NCBI GenBank assembly: GCA_020161315.1
Contig: JAIUOH010000009.1
Location: 17,701 to 81,700 of the forward strand
DNA length: 64,000 bases
Direction: 5' to 3'
Origin: Actinomycetota bacterium
GTDB lineage: Bacteria > Actinomycetota > Actinomycetes > Actinomycetales > Microbacteriaceae
The position numbers and the translations under genes were made by a program. Under the pieces are notes generated by a model. The model did no database searches and was not told the origin of the DNA. It saw only the letters and a program-made list of their open reading frames with translations. Shown here piece after piece: positions 43,297-53,028 of the stretch (the first letter of the stretch is position 1; each line of letters begins with the position of its first letter).

Positions 43297-44343
43297 CTAC
43301 TGGCGCGATGAACGGTACCCGGCAGCTTTGAGGCCGCGGTTAATCGCGCGGGCCCAAAGCGGCCCCTCGTAAACGAACGCGGTGAAACCCTGCACCAGCG
43401 TTGCGCCCGCTTCGAGGCGGTCGAGCACGTCTTGAGCGGTGGTCACTCCCCCCACAGCGATGACGCAGAAGCCGGGGTCGGGGGCGATCTCGCGAATGCG
43501 CTTCAGTACCTCGAGCGAGCGCTCCCGCAGCGGCGCACCAGAGAGCCCACCGGCACCCATAGCCTCAACCGACGAGGCCGAGGCGCGCAGGCCCTCACGA
43601 GACACCGTGGTGTTCGTAGCGATAATGCCATCAAGGCCGAGATCAACCGCCATGCGCACAATGCCGTCAAGCTGCTCATTGTCCATATCGGGGGCGATTT
43701 TTACGAGCAACGGCGTGTTGCCCGAAACTCGCTTCACCTCGGTGAGCAGCGGGGTCAGCGAGTCGAGCTCTTGCAAACCGCGAAGACCCGGGGTGTTTGG
43801 TGAGCTTACGTTCACGGCCAGGTAATCTGCAATCGGCGCGAGGCGCTCGGCACTGTAGACGTAATCGGCGGTCGCGTCTTCGACCTCGGTCACCCGGCTC
43901 TTGCCGATGTTTACACCGATGACCGCGCGACGCTTCTTCAGACGCGCCCGCTCGATGCGAGAAACCGCGTCAACCGAGCCCTTGTTGTTGAAGCCCATGC
44001 GGTTGATGAGCGCACGATCTTCAATCAGGCGAAACATGCGCGGCTGAGGGTTGCCGGGCTGCGCGTGGCGCGTCAGCGTGCCAACCTCGACGTGACCGAA
44101 ACCCAGTGCGCCGAGCCCTGTGACACCCTCAGCGTTCTTATCGAATCCCGCGGCGATGCCGAAGGGGCTCGGAAACTCGAGGCCGAGCGCACGCACGCGA
44201 AGGCTGGGATCGGGCGCGCAGATCAGGCGCGAGAGGGGGGCGAGCGCGCCAGCAGCTTGAATCACGGGAAACGCGAGGTGGTGTGCCTTTTCTGGATCCA
44301 TGCGGCGAAACACGGTGTTGAACAGTGCTGGGTAGAAACGCAT
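43297..44343 (-). CDS. pyrD: Dihydroorotate dehydrogenase (quinone), class 2
   Basis: This is PyrD class 2 (348 residues), a membrane-associated FMN enzyme oxidising dihydroorotate to orotate with quinone. The N-terminal amphipathic helix segment (FYPALFNTVFRRMDPEKAHH) marks class 2, as does Ser as catalytic base in NVSSPNTPGLRGLQ. NRMGFNNKG and LVKIAPDM contact substrate and FMN; IAVGGVTTAQDV binds phosphate. Two nt separate it from nrdR, so it is in the hisD-nrdR-pyrD operon. Confidence 0.96.
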   Translation of the reverse strand: MRFYPALFNTVFRRMDPEKAHHLAFPVIQAAGALAPLSRLICAPDPSLRVRALGLEFPSPFGIAAGFDKNAEGVTGLGALGFGHVEVGTLTRHAQPGNPQPRMFRLIEDRALINRMGFNNKGSVDAVSRIERARLKKRRAVIGVNIGKSRVTEVEDATADYVYSAERLAPIADYLAVNVSSPNTPGLRGLQELDSLTPLLTEVKRVSGNTPLLVKIAPDMDNEQLDGIVRMAVDLGLDGIIATNTTVSREGLRASASSVEAMGAGGLSGAPLRERSLEVLKRIREIAPDPGFCVIAVGGVTTAQDVLDRLEAGATLVQGFTAFVYEGPLWARAINRGLKAAGYRSSRQ

Positions 44344-44345
44344 GG

Positions 44346-44846
44346 CTACTCCGTCTCGTTATTCGTGGCGGCGTTCGCAACCGCAGTCATCTGCCCGGTA
44401 CTCGGGTGCAGCCTGAGGCCCGCGATTGCTGACTCGAAGTCTTCGAGAGACTCAAAAGCTTGGTACACGCTCGCGAAGCGCAGGTACGCGATCTCGTCGA
44501 GCTCACGCAGGTGCGGCAGCACCGACAGGCCGATATCGTTCGCGTCAAGCTGCGCCTGGCCGGTCGCACGCACCGACTCCTCGACCTGCTGTGCCAGTAC
44601 CGCGAGGTCGCTCTCGGTGACGGGGCGGCCCTGGCAGGCCTTGCGCACGCCGCTCATCACCTTGCCGCGACTGAACGGTTCCACGACACCCGAGCGCTTG
44701 ATCACCGTGAGGCTCGCGGTTTCGGTGGTGCTGAAGCGTCGACCGCACTCGGGGCACTGGCGACGGCGGCGAATTGAGAGGCCATCGTCGCTCGTGCGCG
44801 AGTCGATCACGCGACTGTCTGAGTGGCGGCAAAACGGGCAGTGCAC
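44346..44846 (-). CDS. nrdR: Transcriptional repressor NrdR
   Basis: This is NrdR (166 residues), the zinc-ribbon/ATP-cone repressor of ribonucleotide reductase genes. The zinc ribbon is HCPFCRH...CPECGRRF at the N-terminus and the ATP-cone follows with [23 protein letters not shown] 44846 is the start because the protein then begins MHCPFC, as in the family; it lies 4 nt after the hisD stop. Target nrd genes are not in the window. Confidence 0.95.
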   Translation of the reverse strand: MHCPFCRHSDSRVIDSRTSDDGLSIRRRRQCPECGRRFSTTETASLTVIKRSGVVEPFSRGKVMSGVRKACQGRPVTESDLAVLAQQVEESVRATGQAQLDANDIGLSVLPHLRELDEIAYLRFASVYQAFESLEDFESAIAGLRLHPSTGQMTAVANAATNNETE

Positions 44847-44850
44847 GCGA

Positions 44851-46164
44851 TTACCTTTCGGTTTCGAAGCGGGCGCTGACGGCCTCGCCGTGTGCCGGCA
44901 GCCCCTCTGCCGCCGAGATTGCGAGCAGTGGCTCGTGCACCTCGGCAAGGGCCGCGCGGTCGTAGCTAATGATCTGCTGGGGGCGCAAGAACGTGTGCGC
45001 ACCGAGGCCGGCCGCGAAACGAGCCGTGCCTCCCGTCGGCAGCACGTGGTTTGAGCCCGCAAGGTAGTCGCCCAGGCTCACGGGCGTGAAGCCTCCAACG
45101 AAGATTGCGCCGGCATCGTCGATCAGCGAAAGCACGCGATCGTTGTCTGCAGTTTGGATCTCGAGGTGCTCGGGCCCGTAAGCGTTGCTTACTTTTGCGG
45201 CGTCTTCGAGACTGTCGACGAGGATCACGGCAGACTGTGGGCCGCTCAGCGCCTCGAGCGCGCGCGCCGAGTGTCTGGTCTGTGTCGCGCGACGCTCGAC
45301 CGCTGCAGCAACCCGTGATGCGAATTCTGCAGAGTCTGTGACGAGCACCGATGCCGCAGCTTCGTCGTGCTCTGCCTGGCTGAGCAGGTCGGCGGCAACG
45401 AACTCGGCGTTGGCGGTCTCATCTGCGATGATCAGGATCTCGGTAGTGCCCGCCTCGCTGTCAATGCCGACAATGCCGGTGACCGCGCGCTTTGCCGCTG
45501 CGACGTAGACATTGCCCGGCCCTGTCACCACGTCGACAGGCTCGAGCTCGATCGATGGCACGCCGTAGGCGAAGGCGGCAATCGCGCCAGCTCCCCCGAT
45601 GGCGTAGACCTCGTCTACGCCCACGAGGGCCGCGGCCCACAGCACGGACTCGTGTGGGCGGCCTCGGTTGTCGAGCTGCGCCGGTGAGGCGAGCGCAAGA
45701 CCTTTCACGCCCGCTGCCTGCGCCGACACGGCGTTCATCAGTACCGACGACGGGTAGGCGGCCTTGCCGCCGGGCGCGTAGAGACCCACACGCGAGACTG
45801 GGTGCCAGCGCTGGGTGATCCTCGCGCCATCACCAAACGTCGTTACCCGCTCAGCTGGCACCTGCGCGGCCGATGCCTCGCGAAGTCTCGCAATAAGCGC
45901 TTCAAGCGCTGCGCGAAGATCTGCCGGGCAGCTCTCAAGCGACGCGGCAATCTCAGCAGCGGGCACCCGCAGCGCGTGGCCTTCAACGCGGTCAAAGTCG
46001 CGTGCCTGCTCGCGCAGTGCGACTTCGCCGCGATCTCTCACCGCCTCAACGAGGGGGCGCACCTGGAGCGTTGCTGCGGCGGTGTCTACTGCGGCGCGCG
46101 GAACCAGGCTCAGCAGTTCGGCGCGGGAAAGGGTCTGACCACGAAGGTCGATCGTGCGAAGCAT
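44851..46164 (-). CDS. hisD: Histidinol dehydrogenase
   Basis: This is HisD (437 residues), catalysing the last two steps of histidine synthesis (histidinol to histidine, NAD-dependent). Features include [32 protein letters not shown]-like [31 protein letters not shown] (zinc site region) and [12 protein letters not shown] 46164 is chosen over TTG 46173 because the latter lies inside a TAGAAT box. It heads hisD-nrdR-pyrD; other his genes are not nearby. Confidence 0.95.
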   Translation of the reverse strand: MLRTIDLRGQTLSRAELLSLVPRAAVDTAAATLQVRPLVEAVRDRGEVALREQARDFDRVEGHALRVPAAEIAASLESCPADLRAALEALIARLREASAAQVPAERVTTFGDGARITQRWHPVSRVGLYAPGGKAAYPSSVLMNAVSAQAAGVKGLALASPAQLDNRGRPHESVLWAAALVGVDEVYAIGGAGAIAAFAYGVPSIELEPVDVVTGPGNVYVAAAKRAVTGIVGIDSEAGTTEILIIADETANAEFVAADLLSQAEHDEAAASVLVTDSAEFASRVAAAVERRATQTRHSARALEALSGPQSAVILVDSLEDAAKVSNAYGPEHLEIQTADNDRVLSLIDDAGAIFVGGFTPVSLGDYLAGSNHVLPTGGTARFAAGLGAHTFLRPQQIISYDRAALAEVHEPLLAISAAEGLPAHGEAVSARFETER

Positions 46165-46172
46165 AGAAGCCA

Positions 46173-46178
46173 ATTCTA
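46173..46178 (-). promoter_or_regulatory. -10 element (TAGAAT) of hisD overlapping a stop codon
   Basis: The TAG stop of the upstream methyltransferase gene forms the first half of TAGAAT, which ends 8 nt before hisD ATG 46164. Confidence 0.42.
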
Positions 46179-47792
46179 ACGTGCGCTGCTTGTGCGGAAG
46201 TGTGGCGCGGGTTCGAGCATGCCAAACCAGACCAACTCGCGAAAGGCCGCGGTGAGCGCCTCAGCACACGCAGCGGCGTCAACCTCGAGCACCTGGGCGA
46301 GCGCATCGGCAGTCTGGGCGAGCGTGAGCTCACCGTCACAGACGCCCACTGCCGCAGCAAGCAGCGTGTCTGCCTGCACCGCTCGCGCGACCGGCGCATC
46401 GATGTGCAGGCGAATGCTTTGGGGTGCCTCTTCGCCTGGCCGGTGCTCACGCTGTTCGGTGACTGCGCTGTTGCGAAGCCAGCGAGTCTCGAGCATCTCG
46501 GCGTCGCTCATCGCAGCAACCCGCAAGGCGTTCCTGAAGATTCGAAAAAGCGCGCTGCCGGGCTGATCGTCTGAGAAAGGATCGCTCACGTGCTCTGCGC
46601 GAATGAGTTCTTCGCCATCGTGCGCCAGCTTCGCATCGCCGGCGAGCCTGCGCACGCGAATCGAGCCAAGCCCAATCGCGACGATGCGGCGCGCGGCGAA
46701 GTCGTCAAGCCACGCCTGCAGCAGTGCATCAAACTCGATCTCACCGGGCTTGGCTCCCCCGTCTCGCGCCCAGGTCTCGGCGTAGCGCACCGGGTCGAGA
46801 CGATCGCGTTCAATCACCCACGCTGCAAGCGGACCCGAGGTGTCTTCGGCGAGTCGCACCCAGCCGCGAACTCGGTCGAGGCCGTTCTGGCCCCAGGGGC
46901 TCTCCCAGTTTGCGAGGCAAACGAGCATGCCCTCCTCTTCGAGGTAGGCCGGGGCCTCGCGCACGACACGCTCAGCGAGTGCATCTCCGACGAGCCCGGC
47001 GTCGCGATACTCGTAGCGCGCCCGGTCGTTGCCCTCTGTTCGCGGAGTAATCACGAATGGTGGGTTTGAGGCGATCAGGTTGAAGCGTTCGCCAGCAACG
47101 GGGTCGAATAGGTTGCCCTGGCGAAACTCGACCTGCCCCTGCAGCTCATTGAGCTGCGCGTTAGCCCTGGCGAATGTCAGCGCGCGCTCCGAGATATCGG
47201 TTGCGATGATCTGCCGAAAGCCCAAGCTCCCAAGTGCCCGGGCGATCGCAAGCGCGATGACGCCACACCCCGTGCCGAGGTCGAGCACTGAACAATCGAG
47301 CAACGTCACGTGCCTGCCAAGCGGCAACTGCGCGAGCAGCGACCTGGTTGCACCACCGACACCCATCACATGATCAGGCCGGGCGGGCCCGGCCCTAAGC
47401 TGATCGTTTAGGTCTGAGAGAAACCACCAATCGAGCCCCGCCCCGGCGACCTCTGGCAGCTCGACCGGGTTCAGCGAGAGCGCGGCCTTGAAACCGCTCA
47501 CCCCCTCTTCGACCAGCCCCAGTTCGGCGGCCCCGGTCACGCCGAGCGAGGGCAAGGCAGTTTCGAGCGCATCGCCCGAGACCGCATCGCCAAGCAAAAA
47601 TGTTCGCACGAGCGTCGAGAGCGCACTGCTCTCGAGCCCGCCGATCACCCGTTTAGCAGGCAGCAGCACCCCGCGGAGGCGGGCCCCCTCTGCCTCGGCA
47701 CCGAGCAGCGCACGCACCGCACTCGCGCGGTAGTCAGCTGCGTCGAGATCCTGTCGAAGCCTATCGATTAGCGCGGCATCATCGAGTCGCAC
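46176..47792 (-). CDS. Class I SAM-dependent methyltransferase, HemK-like core
   Basis: This 538-residue protein has a HemK/PrmA-like methyltransferase core in its middle: VLDLGTGCGVIALAIARAL (motif I, about residue 170) and LIASNPPFVITPR (the NPPF/Y motif of N-methyltransferases acting on amide or amino groups). An N-terminal domain of about 150 residues and a C-terminal all-alpha region of about 200 residues flank it, an arrangement known for conserved actinobacterial proteins of undefined target. A GTG start is used. The stop doubles as part of the hisD promoter. Confidence 0.85.
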   Translation of the reverse strand: MRLDDAALIDRLRQDLDAADYRASAVRALLGAEAEGARLRGVLLPAKRVIGGLESSALSTLVRTFLLGDAVSGDALETALPSLGVTGAAELGLVEEGVSGFKAALSLNPVELPEVAGAGLDWWFLSDLNDQLRAGPARPDHVMGVGGATRSLLAQLPLGRHVTLLDCSVLDLGTGCGVIALAIARALGSLGFRQIIATDISERALTFARANAQLNELQGQVEFRQGNLFDPVAGERFNLIASNPPFVITPRTEGNDRARYEYRDAGLVGDALAERVVREAPAYLEEEGMLVCLANWESPWGQNGLDRVRGWVRLAEDTSGPLAAWVIERDRLDPVRYAETWARDGGAKPGEIEFDALLQAWLDDFAARRIVAIGLGSIRVRRLAGDAKLAHDGEELIRAEHVSDPFSDDQPGSALFRIFRNALRVAAMSDAEMLETRWLRNSAVTEQREHRPGEEAPQSIRLHIDAPVARAVQADTLLAAAVGVCDGELTLAQTADALAQVLEVDAAACAEALTAAFRELVWFGMLEPAPHFRTSSAR

Positions 47793-47801
47793 GACGATCG
47801 C

Positions 47802-48563
47802 TTAGGCGTTGAAGCTTGAGGTGTCGCCGATGAGGCGGGTGTTGTCGGCAGGCACCGGCTCGACAGCAGCGAGAGCGACCTCTGCCGCAAACTCCGACAC
47901 GTTGTACAGCTTGCCGGCCGACTCGCGGCGCTCCTCGATTGCGCCGGGGTTGGCGCGCTCGAGCAGGGTTGCCGTCACGGTGCCCTCAATCATGTCGCCC
48001 GAGACGACCACAAACTCAATGCCGCGCTCTGCCAGTGCCGGAATGCGCTCGCGCAGCGCGTCTTCACCGGCCCGCTTCGAGAGCGCGACGGGCTCGTACT
48101 CGGGCATGGTCGGCGTCGTGCGAATGAAGTGCGCCTGGTGGCTCGTCACAAACACCACTCGCGAGCCCTCGCCCAGGAGCGGCAGCGCCGCGTCGAGCAC
48201 TGCAAGCTGTGCGTCACGGTTGAGCTTCAGCGCGTAGTCTTCGGCCATCCCGCTCTCCATGCCGCCTGAGGCATTGAGCACCAGAATGTCGAGGCCGCCA
48301 AACTCCCGCTGCACCTCAGCGAACATCGCGGCGAGCGACTCAGGGTCGGTGAGGTCAGCACCCTGCACGAGCGCTCGCACGCCGAGCTCGCGCAGCTGCG
48401 TCGCAAGCTTCTCAGCGCGAGGGGCCTTGTTACGAAAGTTCACTACGACGTCGGCACCCGCGTTCGCAAAGTAGCTGATGGTGTCGGCACCAATGCCTCG
48501 CGATGAACCGGTGACGAGGGCGCGCTTGCCTGCGAGGCTGCCTGCTGCGATCGGCTGAGTCAA
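47802..48563 (-). CDS. SDR-family oxidoreductase with atypical active site spacing
   Basis: This 253-residue protein is a short-chain dehydrogenase: VTGSSRGIGADTISYF binds NAD(P) and VLNASGGMES replaces the NAG motif. The catalytic Ser is likely in VFVTSHQAHF. The expected Tyr-x3-Lys is not seen; the nearest is EYEPVALSKRAGED, Tyr-x6-Lys. The start is TTG 48563, well supported by AAGGAG 8-13 nt upstream and no better codon. Substrate is unknown. Ten nt separate it from the methyltransferase gene. Confidence 0.82.
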   Translation of the reverse strand: MTQPIAAGSLAGKRALVTGSSRGIGADTISYFANAGADVVVNFRNKAPRAEKLATQLRELGVRALVQGADLTDPESLAAMFAEVQREFGGLDILVLNASGGMESGMAEDYALKLNRDAQLAVLDAALPLLGEGSRVVFVTSHQAHFIRTTPTMPEYEPVALSKRAGEDALRERIPALAERGIEFVVVSGDMIEGTVTATLLERANPGAIEERRESAGKLYNVSEFAAEVALAAVEPVPADNTRLIGDTSSFNA

Positions 48564-48758
48564 GATGTCTCCTTGTGAAGCGTTGCGTGGCTACTTCTGC
48601 ATCGATTACAGAAGCGATGTATTCAAGAGTAGCGGTCGAAATATGACGATCCGGGCACAAAAGCTGTTGCCGAGGGGCGCGGAGCGATACGCTGCAAAGA
48701 AGCAGTAGCCGTTCCGTCGGATACCGACAGCCGCGGCACGCGAGACATGGAGGTTGAC

Positions 48759-49118
48759 ATGGCCGAGCGAACACTGCGCGGAGCGCGCATCGGAGCAACG
48801 AGTCTGCAGGGCGAACACGGCATAGAGTTCGCCCCTCGAAAGCGCGTCGAGTACCTCACAGACCGCGGCAATCGCTTTGCGGTGATGTTCGATTCTGAGG
48901 CAGAGGTGCCACCGGAATGGTTCGATCCGAGAAGCGGTGAGCTCGGGTTTCTTGACGACGAGGCCGGCCAGGCGGCGCGCGCCGAGTTCGAAGAAAAGGG
49001 CCAGAATCAGCGCACCCACTGGGATATGTTGCTTGAGCGGCGCAGCCGTGAAGAACTTGAAGAGCTTCTCGAGGAGCGTCTACAGGTGCTTCGCGCTAGA
49101 CGCGGCAACGCGAAATAG
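48759..49118 (+). CDS. rbpA: RNA polymerase-binding protein RbpA
   Basis: This 119-residue protein is the canonical RbpA. It has RTLRGARIGATSLQGEHGIEFAPRKRVEYLT, a core domain, and the sigma-interacting segment THWDMLLERRSREELEELLEERLQVLRARRG, nearly the same as in Mycobacterium. No Cys is present in the core, so no zinc. ATG 48759 follows GGAGG at 5 nt. It converges with lnt, the standard actinobacterial place, which marks this rather than the copy at 3761 as the orthologue of the studied protein. Confidence 0.95.
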   Translation: MAERTLRGARIGATSLQGEHGIEFAPRKRVEYLTDRGNRFAVMFDSEAEVPPEWFDPRSGELGFLDDEAGQAARAEFEEKGQNQRTHWDMLLERRSREELEELLEERLQVLRARRGNAK

Positions 49119-49171
49119 CCCGGACCCTCCGGCAAGCTCAGGAGCCGGTCAGGCGCATGGGCAGGTCGAGC

Positions 49172-50749
49172 TCAGCTAGCGCGACGCCTCATCGAAGCGA
49201 ACAGCGAGATGATCAGCCCGGCAGCTGCGATGACCAGCCATCCACCGGCAATCAACGCGCCAAAGCGCAGCGCCGGGGTCTGGCCCGTGACGAGCGGCAC
49301 CTCGGCCACCATTGCGTCGGCGGTGAACGGCGTCAGGCGATCCAGCTCTTCGCCGTTTGGCAATACCACTGCGCTTGTGCCGACCGTCGAAATATTGACG
49401 AGCGCGCGACCTGTCTCAACCGCACGAAGCTTCGCAATCTGCAGCTGCTGGGCGCTCTGGTCGGTGTGCCCGAAGTCTGCGTTGTTGGTCTGCGCAAGAA
49501 TCACCTGCGCATCGCTCGCTTGGCCCCCGGCGTCGACTCCGCCGTTCATAAGCGCGACCGCGTGGTCATCGAAAATGATGTCGAAGCAAATCGCGATGCC
49601 AGCGCGCACCTGACCAGCCGCCGTGTCGATGGGCAATACCGCGGGCAGCTGCCCGAAGCTGTATTCAAGCTGCACCATGTCTACGAGTTCTGGCACGATG
49701 CTTCGGAAGAACGGCCGGTTTGGCATGTATTCGGCGAACGGTACGGGCCGGCGCTTGTCATAGCGCAACCCCGTGTCGCCGTTTGAGTCGAACACCACCG
49801 TGCTGTTTGTGAAGGTGTCATCTGTGTGCTGCAAAATCGAGCCGGCCACGATCGGCGCGCCCGCGCGCTCCGCGAGTCGCTGCACCTCAAGTGCACGGTA
49901 GTGCTGATCGGGCAGTTGAAACTCTCCGCTGTTCTCTGGCCAGACGATCAGGTCGACCCGCTCGCCCTTTGCCTCAAGCTCGTCGAGCAGCGCACTTGTT
50001 GCCTCGATGTGATCGCGTATGACGTCACCATTTTCGCGGTCATCAAAGATCGCAGATTTAGAGTTGCCCTGCACCGCTGCAATGCGCAGCGTGCCATCTT
50101 GTGTGAGCGATGCAGCTGGCACCAAGCTCAGCCCGAAAAACGCGGCGGCAACGAGCGCTACAGCGAATGCTCGCTTTGGCACCGCGATACGAGGCCGCGC
50201 GAGGATCGCCACCACGAGCGAGCACCCGAGCGCCAGCAGGCCGCTGAGGCCCGCGAAACCGAGCCACGAGGCGAGGGCGACGAGCGGTCCGTCTGCCTGA
50301 GTGATCGAGAGGCGACCCCAGGCAAAGCCGCCGTATGGCCACGTGCTCTGTACCTGCTCGCGGGCAACCCAAAGGCCCGCGACCGTGAACGCCTGGGCCA
50401 CGACGATCGTCGAGGGCCGGGCGCGCAAACGGGCAAGCCCGCGTGTTGCGGCGGCGGCAAACAGACCGAAGAGCCCAAACCAGGCGATCATCACGCCAGC
50501 CAGGGCGAGCCACGGCACCGGCCCGAGGTAGAGCGTAAGCCAGTGAATGTGGGGCATCCAGAACGCCGCACCCGCGACAAGACCGATGACCAGGCCAAAA
50601 CTGGCGCGCTGCTGCCAGAGCGCCGCGATAATGAGCAACGCCCCGATAAGCGCCGCCGGCCACCAGTCGATAGCCGGTGTCGCCGCGTCGAGACCAAGAC
50701 CGCCAAGCACCGCGGCGGGCACGGCCAGCCACCAGCGCATCGTGCTCAT
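49172..50749 (-). CDS. lnt: Apolipoprotein N-acyltransferase
   Basis: This is Lnt (525 residues), adding the third acyl chain to lipoproteins. Six to seven N-terminal helices (residues 1-200), one C-terminal helix, and a nitrilase domain between with the catalytic Glu (VWPENSGEF), Lys (RYDKRRPVPFAEYMP) and Cys (GIAICFDIIF). It acts on the outer face of the membrane on lipoproteins such as the cutinase-like, FKBP and CtaC proteins of this window. Its start overlaps the helY stop by 4 nt. In some actinobacteria Lnt is fused to a Ppm1 synthase; not here. Confidence 0.94.
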   Translation of the reverse strand: MSTMRWWLAVPAAVLGGLGLDAATPAIDWWPAALIGALLIIAALWQQRASFGLVIGLVAGAAFWMPHIHWLTLYLGPVPWLALAGVMIAWFGLFGLFAAAATRGLARLRARPSTIVVAQAFTVAGLWVAREQVQSTWPYGGFAWGRLSITQADGPLVALASWLGFAGLSGLLALGCSLVVAILARPRIAVPKRAFAVALVAAAFFGLSLVPAASLTQDGTLRIAAVQGNSKSAIFDDRENGDVIRDHIEATSALLDELEAKGERVDLIVWPENSGEFQLPDQHYRALEVQRLAERAGAPIVAGSILQHTDDTFTNSTVVFDSNGDTGLRYDKRRPVPFAEYMPNRPFFRSIVPELVDMVQLEYSFGQLPAVLPIDTAAGQVRAGIAICFDIIFDDHAVALMNGGVDAGGQASDAQVILAQTNNADFGHTDQSAQQLQIAKLRAVETGRALVNISTVGTSAVVLPNGEELDRLTPFTADAMVAEVPLVTGQTPALRFGALIAGGWLVIAAAGLIISLFASMRRRAS

Positions 50750-53028
50750 GCCGCGCTCGAGGTTTCGACGATGCCGCGGCGCACGCCACGCTTCGCCTCG
50801 CGAGCGAGGGCACCAAGCTTCGCGAGCCGCTCTTGATCAACCTCGGCATGCTCGCAGGCCTGAGCGATCTGATCGAGCAAATCGATCGTCTGCTTCGCCC
50901 AGCGCACGAAGTCACCTGCCCCGATCTCGGCCTCTTCGAGGGTGCGGCTCAGCGTCCAGCCGTGCGCCCAGCCCTGCATCGCCGAGGCGAGGCCAGCGTG
51001 AGGCATCTCGGCACCGCCGAGCCGGTGACGCTCACCGATCTCGTCGAGCGATTCCCAGAGATCGAGCGTGCGCTCGAAGGCCTGCCTAAACGATCCGGCG
51101 GGCCACCGCCCCTCGGGCTCGCCATCGCGGCGCGGTTCGTAGCTCAGCGCACAGCACAGCGCGGCGAGACCCGGGGCGTCGATGCCGCGCCAGGCATCGT
51201 GACGCAGGCACTCTGCAACGAGCAGGTCACGCTCGCCGTAGACGCGAGCCAGCAGCCGACCCCACGGGGTCACCTCGTCGCGGTGCAGATACTCGAGCTC
51301 ACCGAGCGCGCTCACGACGCGATCGAATGTTCTGGCAATACTGCCACTGCGGGCCTCGACGCGGCGCCTGCCCCGCTCGATCTGCTTGCGCAGCTTACGC
51401 GCGCGGTCTTCCCAGCGCTTTCTATCTGCTCCCTTTGCACGGCGCGCAGCGCGATCGTACCCGGCGAGTGATTCCTGCTCGGCGCGCAGCTCGCGTGCCT
51501 GATCGACCACATCACGGTCGGCCTGAAACTGGGCAAAGCTGAGCTCGAGGGTGTCACGCGCCCGCGCGTGCGACATGCGCTGCAGCAGGTTGACCGCCAT
51601 GTTCGGGGTCGGTTTAAAGATCGATCGCACCGGAAACGATCTCGCCGCTGCGAGGTGAGCCACTGACTCAAGATCCATGCCATCGCCCCACACAACGATT
51701 GCATGACCCTCGTGGTCGATGCCGCGCCTGCCCGCGCGGCCGGTGAGCTGAGTGTACTCCCCCGAGGTCAGCTGCACGCGCTGCTCGCCGTTGTATTTGT
51801 CGAGGCGCTCAATCGTGACCGAACGGGCCGGCATGTTGATGCCGAGTGCGAGTGTCTCGGTCGCAAACACAAGCTTGACGAGGCGACGCTGAAAGAGCTG
51901 CTCGACGACCGCTTTGAACTGCGGCAGCAGACCAGCATGGTGCGCGGCAACACCTCGTTCGAGGCCGGCGATCCAGGTGCTCACGCCGAGCACACGAAGA
52001 TCGTCTTCGTCGAGGCCCGCAATCGCTTCGTGTATGACCTGCCGAATCTCGTCGCGTTCCTCTCGTGTGGTGAGCCGAATGCCCTCGTAAAGACACTGTT
52101 GCACTGCCTGGTCGCAACCGTTGCGGCTGAAGATAAACACGATGCCGGGCAGCAGCCCGGTTTCTTCTAACGCCCTCGCAATGTCTGAGCGCTTAATGCG
52201 TTTTGTGCGACGCACCGGGGCACGGCCGCGGCTTCGGTCGCGATTCGAGCGATAGCGTTCATAACCGTGATCCCGCGAGGCACGGCCAGCGCGCCCTCCC
52301 CTGCCGCCGTCAGAATCACGATCTCGTGAGCCGCGCGCGAGGGTGTGCAGCTCAGGATTCAGCTTGCCCCGTTCGACGAGTTCACCGTCGCTGTCAACGT
52401 AGAGCGGCAGCAGATCCTTCGGGGTGAGCACGTGCTGATACAGCGGCACCGGCCGATGCTCGCTCAGCACCACATCGGTGTCACCGCGCACGGCGTGCAT
52501 CCAGTCTCCGAACTCTTCTGCGTTCGAGACGGTCGCCGAGAGCGAGACGAGGCGCACATGGGCGGGCAGGTGCAGAATGATTTCTTCCCACACCGCGCCG
52601 CGCCATCGGTCGCCGAGGTAGTGCACCTCGTCGAGCACCACGAATGCGAGGTCGTCGAGAGCGTGGCTCTCGGCGTAGATCATGTTGCGCAGCACTTCAG
52701 TGGTCATGACCACGATCGGTGCGTCGCCGCGCAGATTCGCATCACCAGTGAGCAGCCCGACCTCGTCATCACCGTACTCGGCGCAGAGCTCACGAAACTT
52801 CTGGTTGGAGAGCGCTTTGATGGGCGCCGTATAGAAGATGCGGGCGTCGTTTTCTCTGCGCGCGAGAAACACCGCAAACTCAGCGACGGTGGTCTTGCCC
52901 GAGCCCGTGGGGGCCGCGACGAGCACGCTGCGGCCGTCTTCGAGTCGCTCACATGCCGTGCGTTGAAAGCCATCGAGGGCAAAGCCGAGCTTTGCGACAA
53001 AGGCGTCGAGCGCTGGGTAGTCGCTCAC
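50746..53028 (-). CDS. DEAD/DEAH-box helicase, HelY/Ski2 type
   Basis: This 760-residue protein is a Ski2/Mtr4-like helicase (HelY in mycobacteria). Walker A is VAAPTGSGKTTVAEF (near residue 37), the Walker B box is VLDEVHYLGDRWRG, motif III is SLSATVSNAEEF, and domain 2 has INMPARSVTIERL and QLTGRAGRRGID. An insertion rich in Arg/Gly/Ser/Asp (about residues 235-285) separates the two RecA domains. The C-terminal part is helical. At 760 residues it is shorter than mycobacterial HelY (about 900). It overlaps tatC and lnt by 4 nt each. Confidence 0.92.
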   Translation of the reverse strand: MSDYPALDAFVAKLGFALDGFQRTACERLEDGRSVLVAAPTGSGKTTVAEFAVFLARRENDARIFYTAPIKALSNQKFRELCAEYGDDEVGLLTGDANLRGDAPIVVMTTEVLRNMIYAESHALDDLAFVVLDEVHYLGDRWRGAVWEEIILHLPAHVRLVSLSATVSNAEEFGDWMHAVRGDTDVVLSEHRPVPLYQHVLTPKDLLPLYVDSDGELVERGKLNPELHTLARGSRDRDSDGGRGGRAGRASRDHGYERYRSNRDRSRGRAPVRRTKRIKRSDIARALEETGLLPGIVFIFSRNGCDQAVQQCLYEGIRLTTREERDEIRQVIHEAIAGLDEDDLRVLGVSTWIAGLERGVAAHHAGLLPQFKAVVEQLFQRRLVKLVFATETLALGINMPARSVTIERLDKYNGEQRVQLTSGEYTQLTGRAGRRGIDHEGHAIVVWGDGMDLESVAHLAAARSFPVRSIFKPTPNMAVNLLQRMSHARARDTLELSFAQFQADRDVVDQARELRAEQESLAGYDRAARRAKGADRKRWEDRARKLRKQIERGRRRVEARSGSIARTFDRVVSALGELEYLHRDEVTPWGRLLARVYGERDLLVAECLRHDAWRGIDAPGLAALCCALSYEPRRDGEPEGRWPAGSFRQAFERTLDLWESLDEIGERHRLGGAEMPHAGLASAMQGWAHGWTLSRTLEEAEIGAGDFVRWAKQTIDLLDQIAQACEHAEVDQERLAKLGALAREAKRGVRRGIVETSSAA

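Noticed and set aside
49826-50836. Plus-strand open frame opposite lnt
   Set aside because: Very Arg/Glu/Gln-rich with no domain; lnt on the minus strand carries Glu, Lys and Cys catalytic residues.
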